From Ruminococcus sp. (GTDB lineage: Bacteria; Bacillota; Clostridia; Oscillospirales; Acutalibacteraceae), in assembly GCA_017403985.1 (NCBI GenBank), contig JAFRDE010000036.1:1-64000 (forward strand): 64,000 bases of DNA, in the 5' to 3' direction. Positions within the stretch are counted from its first letter, which is position 1, and each line of letters begins with the position of its first letter. This document shows, piece by piece, positions 52,996 to 61,727 of the stretch. Made by a program: the position numbers and the translations under genes. The notes under the pieces are model-generated. The model searched no databases. It was not told the origin of the DNA and saw only the letters and a program-made list of their open reading frames with translations.

Positions 52996-53607
52996 TTACA
53001 AATTGCTTTTAATGTTGAAGAATTCTCTGAATTCTTCAGACATCTGGATATCGGTATCATATTTGCTTCCGACGCCACTCCCCACCTTTATACAAATTAT
53101 CATATCTTCAATTATCTTCCGTTTCTTTTCTCTTGAAACAGAGTTAAAACAAGCGGCATAATCCAAAACAGTTTGATACCTGCTATCAAGCGTTCTCAGA
53201 TGCTTAGTATTAACTCTTCTATCTTCGGACATGGATTTAAGTTTCTTTTCCAATACGTCGATCAGCCTTTTCTCTTCACTGATTGCTGCTGCAAGTTCTG
53301 AATCAGTAAATGGGCATTTCCCAATCAAACACTTTCCAATCAACCGTATGAAATCTTTATGCCGGGTCTTATGAACTTTTAACGCGTCGTTGAGCATCCT
53401 TAACAATGTTAGCAGATTATATTGTTTTTGATAGTATATATCAAGGAACGCAAAAGATAGTATCCAAGGTCTTAATTCAATCATCATAGTATTAACAAAA
53501 TGTCTGTTGCTTAAAGAGCGGGAAACCGGAACCGATAAATGATTTACAGCGTATAATCCTCTTGGATATACGCCGTTCCATACAACCAAAAAGCCCAATT
53601 TCGGCAA
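52996..53607 (-). pseudogene. Serine recombinase C-terminal remnant
   Basis: Residues about 95-203 (TDSELAAAISEEKRLIDVLE ... REKKRKIIEDMIICIKVGS ... IQMSEEFREFFN) have the coiled coil plus tail of large serine recombinases; the catalytic domain and zinc ribbon are missing. The first 90 residues do not match and start within a terminator hairpin, so the true 5' end is lost. A decayed integrase at the right edge of the element. Confidence 0.6.
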
Positions 53608-53627
53608 AAGCTGAAATTGGGCTTTAA
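53588..53627 (-). terminator. Terminator hairpin
   Basis: AAAGCCCAATTTC-AGCTTTTGCC-GAAATTGGGCTTT with T run on the minus strand; similar in style to the tRNA-Leu terminator and just after the T-arm fragment. Confidence 0.65.
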
Positions 53628-53654
53628 CATTTTCAATCAGTAATAAACGGGAGA

Positions 53655-53680
53655 ATAATACCGGGACTTGAACCGGAGAA
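53655..53680 (-). pseudogene. tRNA T-arm fragment
   Basis: Minus strand CTCCGGTTCAAGTCCCGG is a T arm (stem CCGG/CCGG, loop TTCAAGT). Neither acceptor nor CCA is recognisable. It starts three bases after the dockerin-gene stop codon. Confidence 0.4.
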
Positions 53681-53682
53681 GA

Positions 53683-56600
53683 TTACTCCGGTTTTACCGT
53701 GATTTGCTCGCCGATAAGGTACGAAGTTTCAATAAACGCCAGATAACGCTGGATCAAGGTCGCATCGATGATTTCCACATCGCCGCTGCCATCAACGTCG
53801 GCGGCTTTTTCATCAAATGCGTTGACCTTCATATCGCTGACTTTGCGCTGGATCAGGGTCGCATCTATGATACTGACTTCACCGTCCATGTTCACATCGC
53901 CGAGCAGATAAGTATAAGCAAATTTTGCCGTAACGGTCACGTCGGAATCGGGCATGACGAAGGTATTATCATCGCTGACTTCCACCTCTTTCCTCTCCGT
54001 ATCGGTAACGGTCAGCGACCATACAACATAATGATCGTCGGGCGTCAGGGTAACGGAGACCTTCTCCCCTGTGTACGCCGATCTGAGGCTCGGAGTCACG
54101 CCGCCGTTTACCGTTTCGCCAATATAGATCTGATGCACCTGCTTGTTGACCGTTTTGACGTCGGTATAGGTTTTGCCCTCGAACTGAACCGTCGCGGTAT
54201 AGGTCGTATGATCCTTCTGATCGTCGACCGCTACCGAAGCGTCCGCATCCTCATGATGCCCGCAGCGGTTGTCAGTACAGGTGAACGCCGCCTTCGCGGT
54301 GCTGTAATCATTCGCCCAGGACCATACGGGATCGCCGTAGGGATGGGCGTCGGTGAAGTCGTAGGTCATGCTCTGTTCGGCAAAGAAAGCTGTGCTGAAC
54401 TTTGTCGCGTGCCTGAGGTGAGCGGTGACGTTCATATGATTGAAGATGGAGTAGCCTGCCGTGATCGTGCCCGGATAATCAAAGCGGAAATCGATCGCGT
54501 AGTCGTCAGGGCTGTTCGTCCATGAGAAGGCATAGTCTCCGATCTTGTTCAGAGAAGAGGTGTCACCCTTGACCTCGGTCACCCACAACGTATAGAAGCT
54601 GTATTTGCCGATCTCTTTGATATTCTCGTTCAGCACCAGAGAGAACTGCGTTTTCTGAGCGCCCTCGGGGTACGCGATCAGCGTATCCAGACCGTCGCTG
54701 CCGACCATAGTGATCTTCTTGCCGTGAAAGGTCTTCGGGATAACAAGTTCGGAGAGCTCGTCGGTCGGACCGGTATAGTAATCGATCCGATAGGTATCGT
54801 CCGCCATGAGGACAAAGTCGAAATAGGACAGCTCGATCGAATCGAGTTCTTCGCCGATGCTGCCGTCGTCGTTTACGGCATAATATGCGCCGTCGATCTC
54901 AAAGTGCTCGATTCTGCCGAGGATATAGGCGCCGTTCTCGTCGATGTACGGCTCGACGCGCGGGACGACCGGGATGAATCCTGCAGATACCGTTACGTCG
55001 GACGCCGGCATTTTGAAAGCGTTTTCATCCGGGGTGATCGCTTCGCCCTGTGAGTCAACAACGCTCACGGATGCGGTCGCGTATCCTTGTGCGGGCGTGA
55101 AGCTCAGACCGACTGTATCGTTGATTTTCGCCTTGGTTTTATCGGTGTTCACAGCGCCGTTCTCACTGTTCTCAACAATGATGCTGAAGACCGTTTGCAC
55201 GCGCTTGACGTCGGTATACTCTTGCGCGTTGAAGGTACAGACGGCGGTATAGACCGTATCGTCGCCGTCCTCGGTAACGGTGACGTCAGCCTCAACCTCC
55301 TGCACGTCGCCGCAGCCCTCGTCGGTACAGGTGAAGGTCGCGGACGCGTGGTGATAATTGGACGACCATGTCCATGCGGGCTCGCCGTAATGATGCGCTC
55401 CGAGATACGGACGAAGGGTCTTGCCCTGCATCCAATTGATCTCACTATCTGATAAAGTACCGGAATAGACATAACCGTCTTCATCCTGCAGCGCCTTACC
55501 GTCCTCGACAGAAACTTTATTTGTCGCATAATATGATGTCGATGTGACACTGAGGTTGTTGATCCGGATACTGTCGGTAAGATGCGTCCAGCCCAGCGTC
55601 AAACTTCCGTTAGCGGAGTAGGTATCTATCTCGATGTTTCCGCCGATTAGATACCCCTGACGCTGCTGAGAAACATAATCCGACCGATACCTGCCGTTCA
55701 TGATCGTTTCGGTCGCGTGATAAGAGTCAAACTTTGAATCAACAACGCCGCCGTACTGCCTGAAGTTACCGACTTTCAGACCTATATCGCTGAACTGTAA
55801 CGTACCCGTCTGCGCGGATTGACCGTAAAGGTTCAGGCTGCACTGTATGGAGCTGTAACCGGGACGTACATCGATCGCAGGCCACGGAACGTTGAGTTCC
55901 CACGTTTTGCCGTCCGCCACGATCAGATTGACGTCACGATACAGATAGACCGTGTTTTCGGAGGTGATATCGCTGTCGATGACATACCATCCCGCCGGAA
56001 GCATGATAGAAGTATTCAATACATCGGCAGACAGTCTTCTTGCGTTGACGGTTTGCTCAGAACCGTTTTCATCTAAATAATTCGTTTCTACAACAGGAAG
56101 ATAAACCGCGGTGACCGTCAGATTCTCGCTGAATACTCCTGTATTTCCTTCTTCATAAAACTGACTTTCGTCTGTACTGAGTTTCCAGTAAATAAACTCC
56201 ATTCCGTCCGGAGCAACGGTACATTCGGGTAAAGCGAGAAGCGAGTATAACGGGATACTGGTTTCGGTTCTTACCTCGCCGCTGTTGTCGCGCTCAACCA
56301 CCGTCATCGTTCCCATCGTCGCAGAAGCGCCGCAAACCGTACACTTGTAGTTCGCATCCCACTCGTGCGTACCCACTTCAAAGGATTTACCGCAAACATT
56401 ACATAATCTGGTATGGGACATCGCATCCTCTGCGACCCATTTTGAGCTTGTATGATTACATTGGTGGATTTTCACTCTTTTATGATTCCAAACGGCCTGA
56501 AAACGCTCGTCTCCGGTATAAATCGATCCGTTCTCATCCTCGACAACCAGTTTGCTTCCGAGCGCAGTGTGAATCGTTCCGTATGAAGAGTACCATGGAT

Positions 56601-58581
56601 AATCACCGTGTCCGATCGCCGCGCCCCAGCCTTCGCTGCCGGCTACCGCTTCCACATCACAGCCGTTATCGATACGGATCGTTGCGTTTTCTCCGTCTTC
56701 ACCGCAGCCGATACCCGCGCCGTAGTGATTGCCCTCGGCGTAAACCTCTGAACCATAGATCTCTACGGTACCGCCGCCGCCGTCTTCACCGCCGCCGATA
56801 CCGGCGCCGTCTTTACCGCCCCAAGCCTTGACGGTAGACTCTCTGATCGTGATATTGCCGCCGCTTACGTCGTCGCCGCCGCCGATGCCGGCCGCATAAT
56901 TGCCGCCGTGAGCCTCGACGTCAGAGCCGGTAATGATGATTTCACCGGTGTTACCGGCTTCGTTGCCGGTGCCGATGCCGGCACAGTCGGTGCCGCCCGT
57001 CGCCTTTACGGTAGAATCGATGATACTGATTTTCGTATTGTCATCGGGACCCGCTTCGTTGCCGCCGCCGATGCCCGAGCCGTATTCGCCGCCGAAAGCA
57101 TCCACATAACTGCCTTCAATAGTGATATTTCCGTACTTGCTCTGCTTGCCGCAGCCGATACCGGGACCCTGATCTCCGCCCCGCGCAACAACGACGCTGT
57201 CTTTGATATTGATCGTGCCGGATTTGCCTTTATCACCGCCGCCGATGCCGGCGCCGTATCCTTTTCCGCTGCTGGCGTTAAATAATGCGCCTAAGCCACT
57301 GAAGACGCTCAAAATGGAGCCGTCAAAGGACTCAAGAACAGTATGCAGTGCGTTTTGCGCCGCCGATACCATATTTGAGCTTACCGTTTCGAAAACGTTT
57401 CGGTCGACTTCTCCCGTGGAATACGCCATTACGACCGCGTCTTTGATGTTGATTTCACCACCGTTTTTCTCATAGCCTCCGCCGATACCGGCGCCGCCGC
57501 CCGTGGAACAGGCGAATACCGCTCCGCCAGTAATGTTGACCTTGCCGCCGTTGCGCTGATAGCCCGCGCCGATGCCCGCACCGGTCTGGCTGATCGCTGT
57601 AACAGCGCCGCCGCTGATGTTGATATCACGGTCGTCTTTCCAATTGAACAGCGGATGGTTCGCGCCGCTGCCGATACCCGCGCCGGTCTGACCATCGTTA
57701 TTATCCGCCTCTGCGACAACTTCACCGCCGTAAATAAAGATCTTTCCGTTGGCGCCCATCAAGCCGCCGCCGATGCCGGCGCCGCCGCCGTTCGATCTTG
57801 CGTTGACGGAACCGCCGTATATAGCGATTGAACCGTAGGAGCTGTCTTCACAGTAGCCGTTGCCGATGCCGGCACCTTTGGAGCTGTCCGCTTCAATTGT
57901 ACCGCCGTAAATACGGATACCTTCGCCGTGGAAGCTGCTCGCGGAGGCTTTGAAGCCGCCGCCGATACCCGCGCCGGAGCCTTGTGTGTAGACATCGATA
58001 TCGCCGCCGTAAATCGAAATGATATTCGGCGAGCCTTTGCCGCCGCCGCCGATACCCGCGCCGCGCGGACTGTTATTACTTAACGAAAAAACACCGCCGT
58101 AGATATTGATATCGCCGGCATTTCCGCCGGAGCCTGTGCCGCCTATCATGGCGTTGTCATCATTGCGGCTATCGCCGGGATCGAAAACCACAACGAGCTT
58201 ACCGGTTCCCTGTGACTGTCCGTAGATGTTCAGCGTCGTGCCCGGTGCAACGCCGATACCGCGGTGAACATTCAACTTCGCGCCGTCCTCCAGGATCAGA
58301 TTGACCGTTCCGCTACCGACAGACAAGCGGCTGTCGATGAACAGGTCGCTGCTCACGACATACCAGCCCGCCTCAAGCTCGTCGGATGATCTTTCGCTCA
58401 GCTCTGTGTAGCTGGAACAAGTTTTGGTTTCATCAACCACCTGCTGCGTATCGGCATTCCACGAGCGGTAGATGTATTCCACTCCGCCCGCAGCGTTTGC
58501 CGTGAAAGGAACAATGTTGAACAAACTGACTATCATGATAATTGACAGCAGTATGCTCACGACTTTTTTGAGTTTTCGCAT
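53683..58581 (-). CDS. Giant secreted protein with Gly-rich beta-helix repeats and type I dockerin
   Basis: A 1632-residue exported protein. Signal peptide about 1-31. From about 145 to 690 run some twenty GAGIGGG...I.I.GG.V.A repeats, each about 22-25 residues (a right-handed beta-helix). A cysteine module (CNHTSSKW, CNVCGKSFEVG, CTVCGA) is near 710-760. Two modules with FTCTDEGCGD and FTCTDNRCGH occur near 1095 and 1450. A leucine-rich part is near 1265-1370. The end (about 1570-1632) is a dockerin: LLGDVNMDGEVSIIDATLIQ and ADVDGSGDVEIIDATLIQRY, two Ca-binding repeats that dock to a cohesin. No catalytic domain is seen; probably a structural or carbohydrate-binding cellulosome-like component. 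ATG 58581 has GAAGGT upstream. Confidence 0.85.
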   Translation of the reverse strand: MRKLKKVVSILLSIIMIVSLFNIVPFTANAAGGVEYIYRSWNADTQQVVDETKTCSSYTELSERSSDELEAGWYVVSSDLFIDSRLSVGSGTVNLILEDGAKLNVHRGIGVAPGTTLNIYGQSQGTGKLVVVFDPGDSRNDDNAMIGGTGSGGNAGDINIYGGVFSLSNNSPRGAGIGGGGKGSPNIISIYGGDIDVYTQGSGAGIGGGFKASASSFHGEGIRIYGGTIEADSSKGAGIGNGYCEDSSYGSIAIYGGSVNARSNGGGAGIGGGLMGANGKIFIYGGEVVAEADNNDGQTGAGIGSGANHPLFNWKDDRDINISGGAVTAISQTGAGIGAGYQRNGGKVNITGGAVFACSTGGGAGIGGGYEKNGGEINIKDAVVMAYSTGEVDRNVFETVSSNMVSAAQNALHTVLESFDGSILSVFSGLGALFNASSGKGYGAGIGGGDKGKSGTINIKDSVVVARGGDQGPGIGCGKQSKYGNITIEGSYVDAFGGEYGSGIGGGNEAGPDDNTKISIIDSTVKATGGTDCAGIGTGNEAGNTGEIIITGSDVEAHGGNYAAGIGGGDDVSGGNITIRESTVKAWGGKDGAGIGGGEDGGGGTVEIYGSEVYAEGNHYGAGIGCGEDGENATIRIDNGCDVEAVAGSEGWGAAIGHGDYPWYSSYGTIHTALGSKLVVEDENGSIYTGDERFQAVWNHKRVKIHQCNHTSSKWVAEDAMSHTRLCNVCGKSFEVGTHEWDANYKCTVCGASATMGTMTVVERDNSGEVRTETSIPLYSLLALPECTVAPDGMEFIYWKLSTDESQFYEEGNTGVFSENLTVTAVYLPVVETNYLDENGSEQTVNARRLSADVLNTSIMLPAGWYVIDSDITSENTVYLYRDVNLIVADGKTWELNVPWPAIDVRPGYSSIQCSLNLYGQSAQTGTLQFSDIGLKVGNFRQYGGVVDSKFDSYHATETIMNGRYRSDYVSQQRQGYLIGGNIEIDTYSANGSLTLGWTHLTDSIRINNLSVTSTSYYATNKVSVEDGKALQDEDGYVYSGTLSDSEINWMQGKTLRPYLGAHHYGEPAWTWSSNYHHASATFTCTDEGCGDVQEVEADVTVTEDGDDTVYTAVCTFNAQEYTDVKRVQTVFSIIVENSENGAVNTDKTKAKINDTVGLSFTPAQGYATASVSVVDSQGEAITPDENAFKMPASDVTVSAGFIPVVPRVEPYIDENGAYILGRIEHFEIDGAYYAVNDDGSIGEELDSIELSYFDFVLMADDTYRIDYYTGPTDELSELVIPKTFHGKKITMVGSDGLDTLIAYPEGAQKTQFSLVLNENIKEIGKYSFYTLWVTEVKGDTSSLNKIGDYAFSWTNSPDDYAIDFRFDYPGTITAGYSIFNHMNVTAHLRHATKFSTAFFAEQSMTYDFTDAHPYGDPVWSWANDYSTAKAAFTCTDNRCGHHEDADASVAVDDQKDHTTYTATVQFEGKTYTDVKTVNKQVHQIYIGETVNGGVTPSLRSAYTGEKVSVTLTPDDHYVVWSLTVTDTERKEVEVSDDNTFVMPDSDVTVTAKFAYTYLLGDVNMDGEVSIIDATLIQRKVSDMKVNAFDEKAADVDGSGDVEIIDATLIQRYLAFIETSYLIGEQITVKPE

Positions 58582-58739
58582 AGCTTTACCTTCTTTCACA
58601 ATAATGGATTGCTTGATTTGGTAAGGTGCAACCAGCCATTATCTGTATTATTACGTCATACCTGATACAACAAAAGTATGACATATCATTCCGAAATAAT
58701 AATTCCGAAGAAGAATATTAGTCAACCATTTTTGATCTT

Positions 58740-58810
58740 TGCCCGGTTGAAACGGGAGGCCGATAACAACATTTGATTGATACTAACCGGCTGCCTAGGA
58801 TGCCGGCCTG
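58740..58810 (-). promoter_or_regulatory. Structured leader of dockerin gene
   Basis: Downstream of a TATAAT (complement of 58811-58816) the minus strand has GGCCGGC-ATCCTAGGCA-GCCGG and CCCG-TTTCAA-CCGGG hairpins. I do not recognise it as a known riboswitch. 58612-58740 holds nothing else clear. Confidence 0.35.
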
Positions 58811-58819
58811 ATTATATAA

Positions 58820-58951
58820 CAAAAAGTGTATATTCCAGCCGAGCAAATATCAGCTTCGTCAAATCTTCTTGGAGACGCAGACGGCGATAGCACTATAGAA
58901 ATTGTCGATGCAACTTGGATTCAGCGACATATTGCAGCCATCAATTCTTGA
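58820..58951 (+). pseudogene. Dockerin C-terminal remnant on opposite strand
   Basis: Frame without start codon reads VYIPAEQISASSNL, LGDADGDSTIEIVDATW, IQRHIAAINS, stop: one dockerin Ca-binding repeat with the DxDxD and IVDATxIQR signatures. Upstream stop at 58817. It is the tail of a lost dockerin gene pointing away from the intact one. Confidence 0.7.
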
Positions 58952-59097
58952 TCTTCAGTTTCAAAAGCTATATATCTGATTGCGAATTCTAATGTCGTGA
59001 ATCCGCAACATACTTTTTCAGGAATAAAAGGACATTGCTCATACATACACCGTGATCCCTTACTATGGTAGAGGCAATTCTTATTCATAGGGTTAAA

Positions 59098-59285
59098 CTC
59101 AAAACTCATGAGCAAGCTCGCCTTCTCATAGGTGAATATATCAATTACTACAATAACTACCGTATTCAAACTAAAACAAAACTGACACCTCTTGAATTGA
59201 GATGCCAGTATGTTGCTTAATTCAATTTTCTACCTTTGGTAGTCCCTTTTTGTGCTGTCTACACAATCTGGGGCAGTTCGTTTCT
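59098..59285 (+). pseudogene. IS3-family transposase OrfB tail and IS end
   Basis: Frame ending at TAA 59218-59220 reads LKTHEQARLLIGEYINYYNN then YRIQTKTKLTPLELRCQYVA, the C-terminus of IS150-group OrfB (usual form ...YINYYNNxRIQ..L.G.SPVE.R). The stretch TTTGTGCTGTCTACACAATC then GGGGCAGTTC at 59252-59281 resembles the IS right inverted repeat. The rest of the IS is gone. Confidence 0.6.
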
Positions 59286-59486
59286 GAACGACCTTACCTT
59301 TATTATATAACAGACAAACAGAAAAACTGATCAATAGTTGCCATAACCGGCATAATGCCGCATTCACGAGCAGAAGACTACTTCAGCAGGATCATCTCTG
59401 TTATGGTGAGGAGACAATTTGAACTCAGATTTGAGCCGCCATATAGTCTGCCCGGACAAATCTATTTGCCTGGTATATATGTAAAG

Positions 59487-60737
59487 CTATTTAGAGGAAT
59501 CCTCTTCCCCTTTGAATTTACGAGCCACATTAAGGCTGTTTTTCATAACTGTTCCTCGTTTTATCGCTTCACTACCAAATCGACCTCTGAGGGAATCGAT
59601 CGTCTTATCAAGTTTCTCATCACGTTCATTGTCTATCCTTTGCTCTTCGCCGAATAGAGACAACTGAACGCCCGCGTTATTATCCCTTGTGAGATTTGTA
59701 AGTGATATGCCCATCAATCTGAGAGGGCGTCTATCCTTCCACAACTCTGCTAGCAGCTTTTTCGCAATATCATATACAGCGTTAGTTGTTTCAACCGGCG
59801 TATTCAACTGTTTCTGATGAGAACGAGTTTTAAAATCTAAGTAGCGAATGGTAACTCCTACATTAAACGCTTTCGAACCGTCGCGACGCATATGTCGTGT
59901 AACACTGTCTGCCAACGCAAGAAGGATAGCGTTTGCTGCCTCGAAATCGCGTACATCATCTTCAAGTGTAATTGAATTGCTGTATCCTTTCGCTTCTTCA
60001 GGCTCAGCTCGCACAGGTGAATTATCAATACCGTTGGCATAATTGTGAGCCTGTATACTCATTTTATCTCCGATAAGGCTCTTTAATAGTATCGAATCAG
60101 TCTTTGCAAGTTCTCCAATAGTTCGTATTCCTGCGTCATTGAGCTTTTTTGCAGTCGAGCCACCTACAAAGAGTAAATCTCTTACCGGTAAAGGCCACAT
60201 CTTATCAGGGATCTCATTCATAAACAACGTATGCACTTTATCAGGCTTTTCAAAATCGCTCGCCATCTTCGCACACAGCTTGTTTTCACCGATACCGACG
60301 TTTACCGTAAACCCCAATTCATCATGAATCTTGTTCTTTATTTCATAAGCCAATGCGATCGGATCGGGATAGATATGCTCTGTATGAGAGAAATCCAAGA
60401 AACACTCATCAATAGAAAATTCTTCAACTACAGGCGCATATGATCTGCAGATATCTTTAAAAGCTTTAGAGCATTGTGAGTACAACTTAAAATTCGGCGG
60501 CGCGATCAAGAGAGACGGACATTTCCTCAATGCCATAGAAATCGGCTCGCCTGTTTTGATATTATATTGCTTTGCAGGAATAGATTTAGCCAAAACTACT
60601 CCACGTCTGGATTCAGGCCTGCCTCCAATACAAGAGGGGATCAGACGCAAGTCAGGTAAACCCTGCTTAACTCTTTTCGTTGCCTCCCACGAAAGGAAAG
60701 CACTATTTACATCAATATGAAATATAAGTCTATCCAT
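59487..60737 (-). CDS. dinB: DNA polymerase IV (Y family)
   Basis: Error-prone translesion polymerase, 416 residues. Palm motifs FHIDVNSAFLSWEA (about 5-18) and EEFSIDECFLDFS (about 105-117, catalytic acids) are intact; the little-finger domain spans about 240-350, and QLSLFGEE near 370 is the beta-clamp-binding motif. This subgroup (GGRPESRRGVVLAKS rather than the EcoDinB form) is common in Clostridia. ATG 60737 has GAGGAAAG upstream; the longer frame has no ribosome site. Between decayed elements, so it may be accessory. Confidence 0.92.
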   Translation of the reverse strand: MDRLIFHIDVNSAFLSWEATKRVKQGLPDLRLIPSCIGGRPESRRGVVLAKSIPAKQYNIKTGEPISMALRKCPSLLIAPPNFKLYSQCSKAFKDICRSYAPVVEEFSIDECFLDFSHTEHIYPDPIALAYEIKNKIHDELGFTVNVGIGENKLCAKMASDFEKPDKVHTLFMNEIPDKMWPLPVRDLLFVGGSTAKKLNDAGIRTIGELAKTDSILLKSLIGDKMSIQAHNYANGIDNSPVRAEPEEAKGYSNSITLEDDVRDFEAANAILLALADSVTRHMRRDGSKAFNVGVTIRYLDFKTRSHQKQLNTPVETTNAVYDIAKKLLAELWKDRRPLRLMGISLTNLTRDNNAGVQLSLFGEEQRIDNERDEKLDKTIDSLRGRFGSEAIKRGTVMKNSLNVARKFKGEEDSSK

Positions 60738-60779
60738 AATACTTTCCTCACTAATTATGAAACTATTATAGAGGAAAAC

Positions 60780-60902
60780 ATGAGATATATCAAGATATTT
60801 GAGGTTAACAATCACTCGGTGTTGCAAACGGAAAGAATAGACAAAAAACTGATTAAATATACCAAAAGCGGTAACTACAAATGGTACCCACAGGTCACCT
60901 AA
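60780..60902 (+). CDS. Small basic ORF divergent from dinB
   Basis: A 40-residue ORF (MRYIKIFEVNNHSVLQTERI at the start) with AGAGGAAAAC directly before ATG 60780. Lysine- and tyrosine-rich. No family recognised; kept because of the ribosome site. Confidence 0.3.
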   Translation: MRYIKIFEVNNHSVLQTERIDKKLIKYTKSGNYKWYPQVT

Positions 60903-60944
60903 TGTAATCACCGCTATTTTTACATAAAGAAATACTCACTATCT

Positions 60945-61028
60945 AATGTTGGCATCTTCCTATTTTCCCGGGCCGTCGCCAGCCAAGTATCTTCGGCACT
61001 GCAGAGCATAACTTCCGTGTTCGGGAAA
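60945..61028 (-). pseudogene. 5S rRNA fragment (3' two thirds)
   Basis: Minus strand CCGAACACGGAAGTTATGC, TCTGCAGTGCCGAAGATAC, then TTGGCTGGCGACGG and AGGAAGATGCCAACATT: loop C, helix III and helices IV/V of 5S rRNA. The first 35 or so nucleotides are absent and replaced by unrelated sequence. Confidence 0.75.
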
Positions 61029-61181
61029 TGTGGTCTCCGAAAAGCCCCGCTTTTTGGAGAAAGGACGAGTGACGAAGCGATACGAGAGCGGATAGCAAGA
61101 TCTGCTCTCAATGAGCGAAGTCCGCGAGGACGCGGGGTGGACCCCCTGCGTCATCAACAGACTGTTGATAGTGACATCTTT

Positions 61182-61250
61182 TGGCTCCCCCAGTTGGACC
61201 TTTCCTGCGACAACTCGGTTAACAGCCGAGTGCTCTGGAGCTTTCTGTTA
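61182..61250 (-). pseudogene. Degenerate tRNA-Asn (GTT)
   Basis: Minus strand has AGCTCCAGAGCA (shortened D arm), CTCGGCTGTTAACCGAG (perfect anticodon stem-loop, GTT) and CCAACTGGGGGAGCCA (3' acceptor with CCA). The 5' acceptor strand does not pair and the T stem is broken. Confidence 0.7.
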
Positions 61251-61325
61251 ACTAAAAATACTGATTTTATCAACAAATAAGCCGTGTTAGAATTGAAGGT
61301 TGCTTTTAGTAACCCGACTTATAAC

Positions 61326-61664
61326 CTAAAGGCTAATCAATTCGGAATACTCCTCATTCAACTGAACCTGAACGTCATAGCTATTGCCTGTTCCCTTTCC
61401 TGCATAAATCTTTTCTATCAGGTCAAGCACTATCATTTTATTGTGGTCCACATCTGCAACATCAAATTGTTCAGCCATAGATTTCAATTTTTCATATTTT
61501 TGTCTTATTGTCTTTTTCTTCCGGGCTTGTATTTTTCTCTGCTCATTCAATTCCTCCAGTTTCTTTGTCTGCTTTTCTATCTTCTTTTTTGCAACGAATA
61601 ATCGTTTGCTGATAACCTCAACAGAATACTTTTCAGGGTGCATTAACGACTTGGGAATGAGCAT
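61326..61664 (-). pseudogene. Serine recombinase C-terminal remnant
   Basis: A 112-residue frame with a coiled coil (AKKKIEKQTKKLEELNEQRK) and the tail VLDLIEKIYAGKGTGNSYDV typical of large serine recombinases. Catalytic, recombinase and zinc-ribbon domains are missing. Compare the remnant at 52996-53607. Confidence 0.55.
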
Positions 61665-61727
61665 TATCAGATTATCATATCTATATTTGATATAACAAAT
61701 AAATCTATTGAAATAAATCGATTTCTA

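Noticed and set aside
58740..58810. Cyclic-di-GMP-I riboswitch upstream of the dockerin gene
   Set aside because: GGCAGCCGGTTAG looked like the 3' part, but the required upstream GGGCAAA...GAAA...GACGCAAAGCC core is missing in the correct order.
58921..59169. 82-codon Cys-containing frame on the minus strand
   Set aside because: Its two ends are antisense to the dockerin remnant and the IS3 transposase tail, and it has no ribosome site; best explained as a shadow of decayed sequence.
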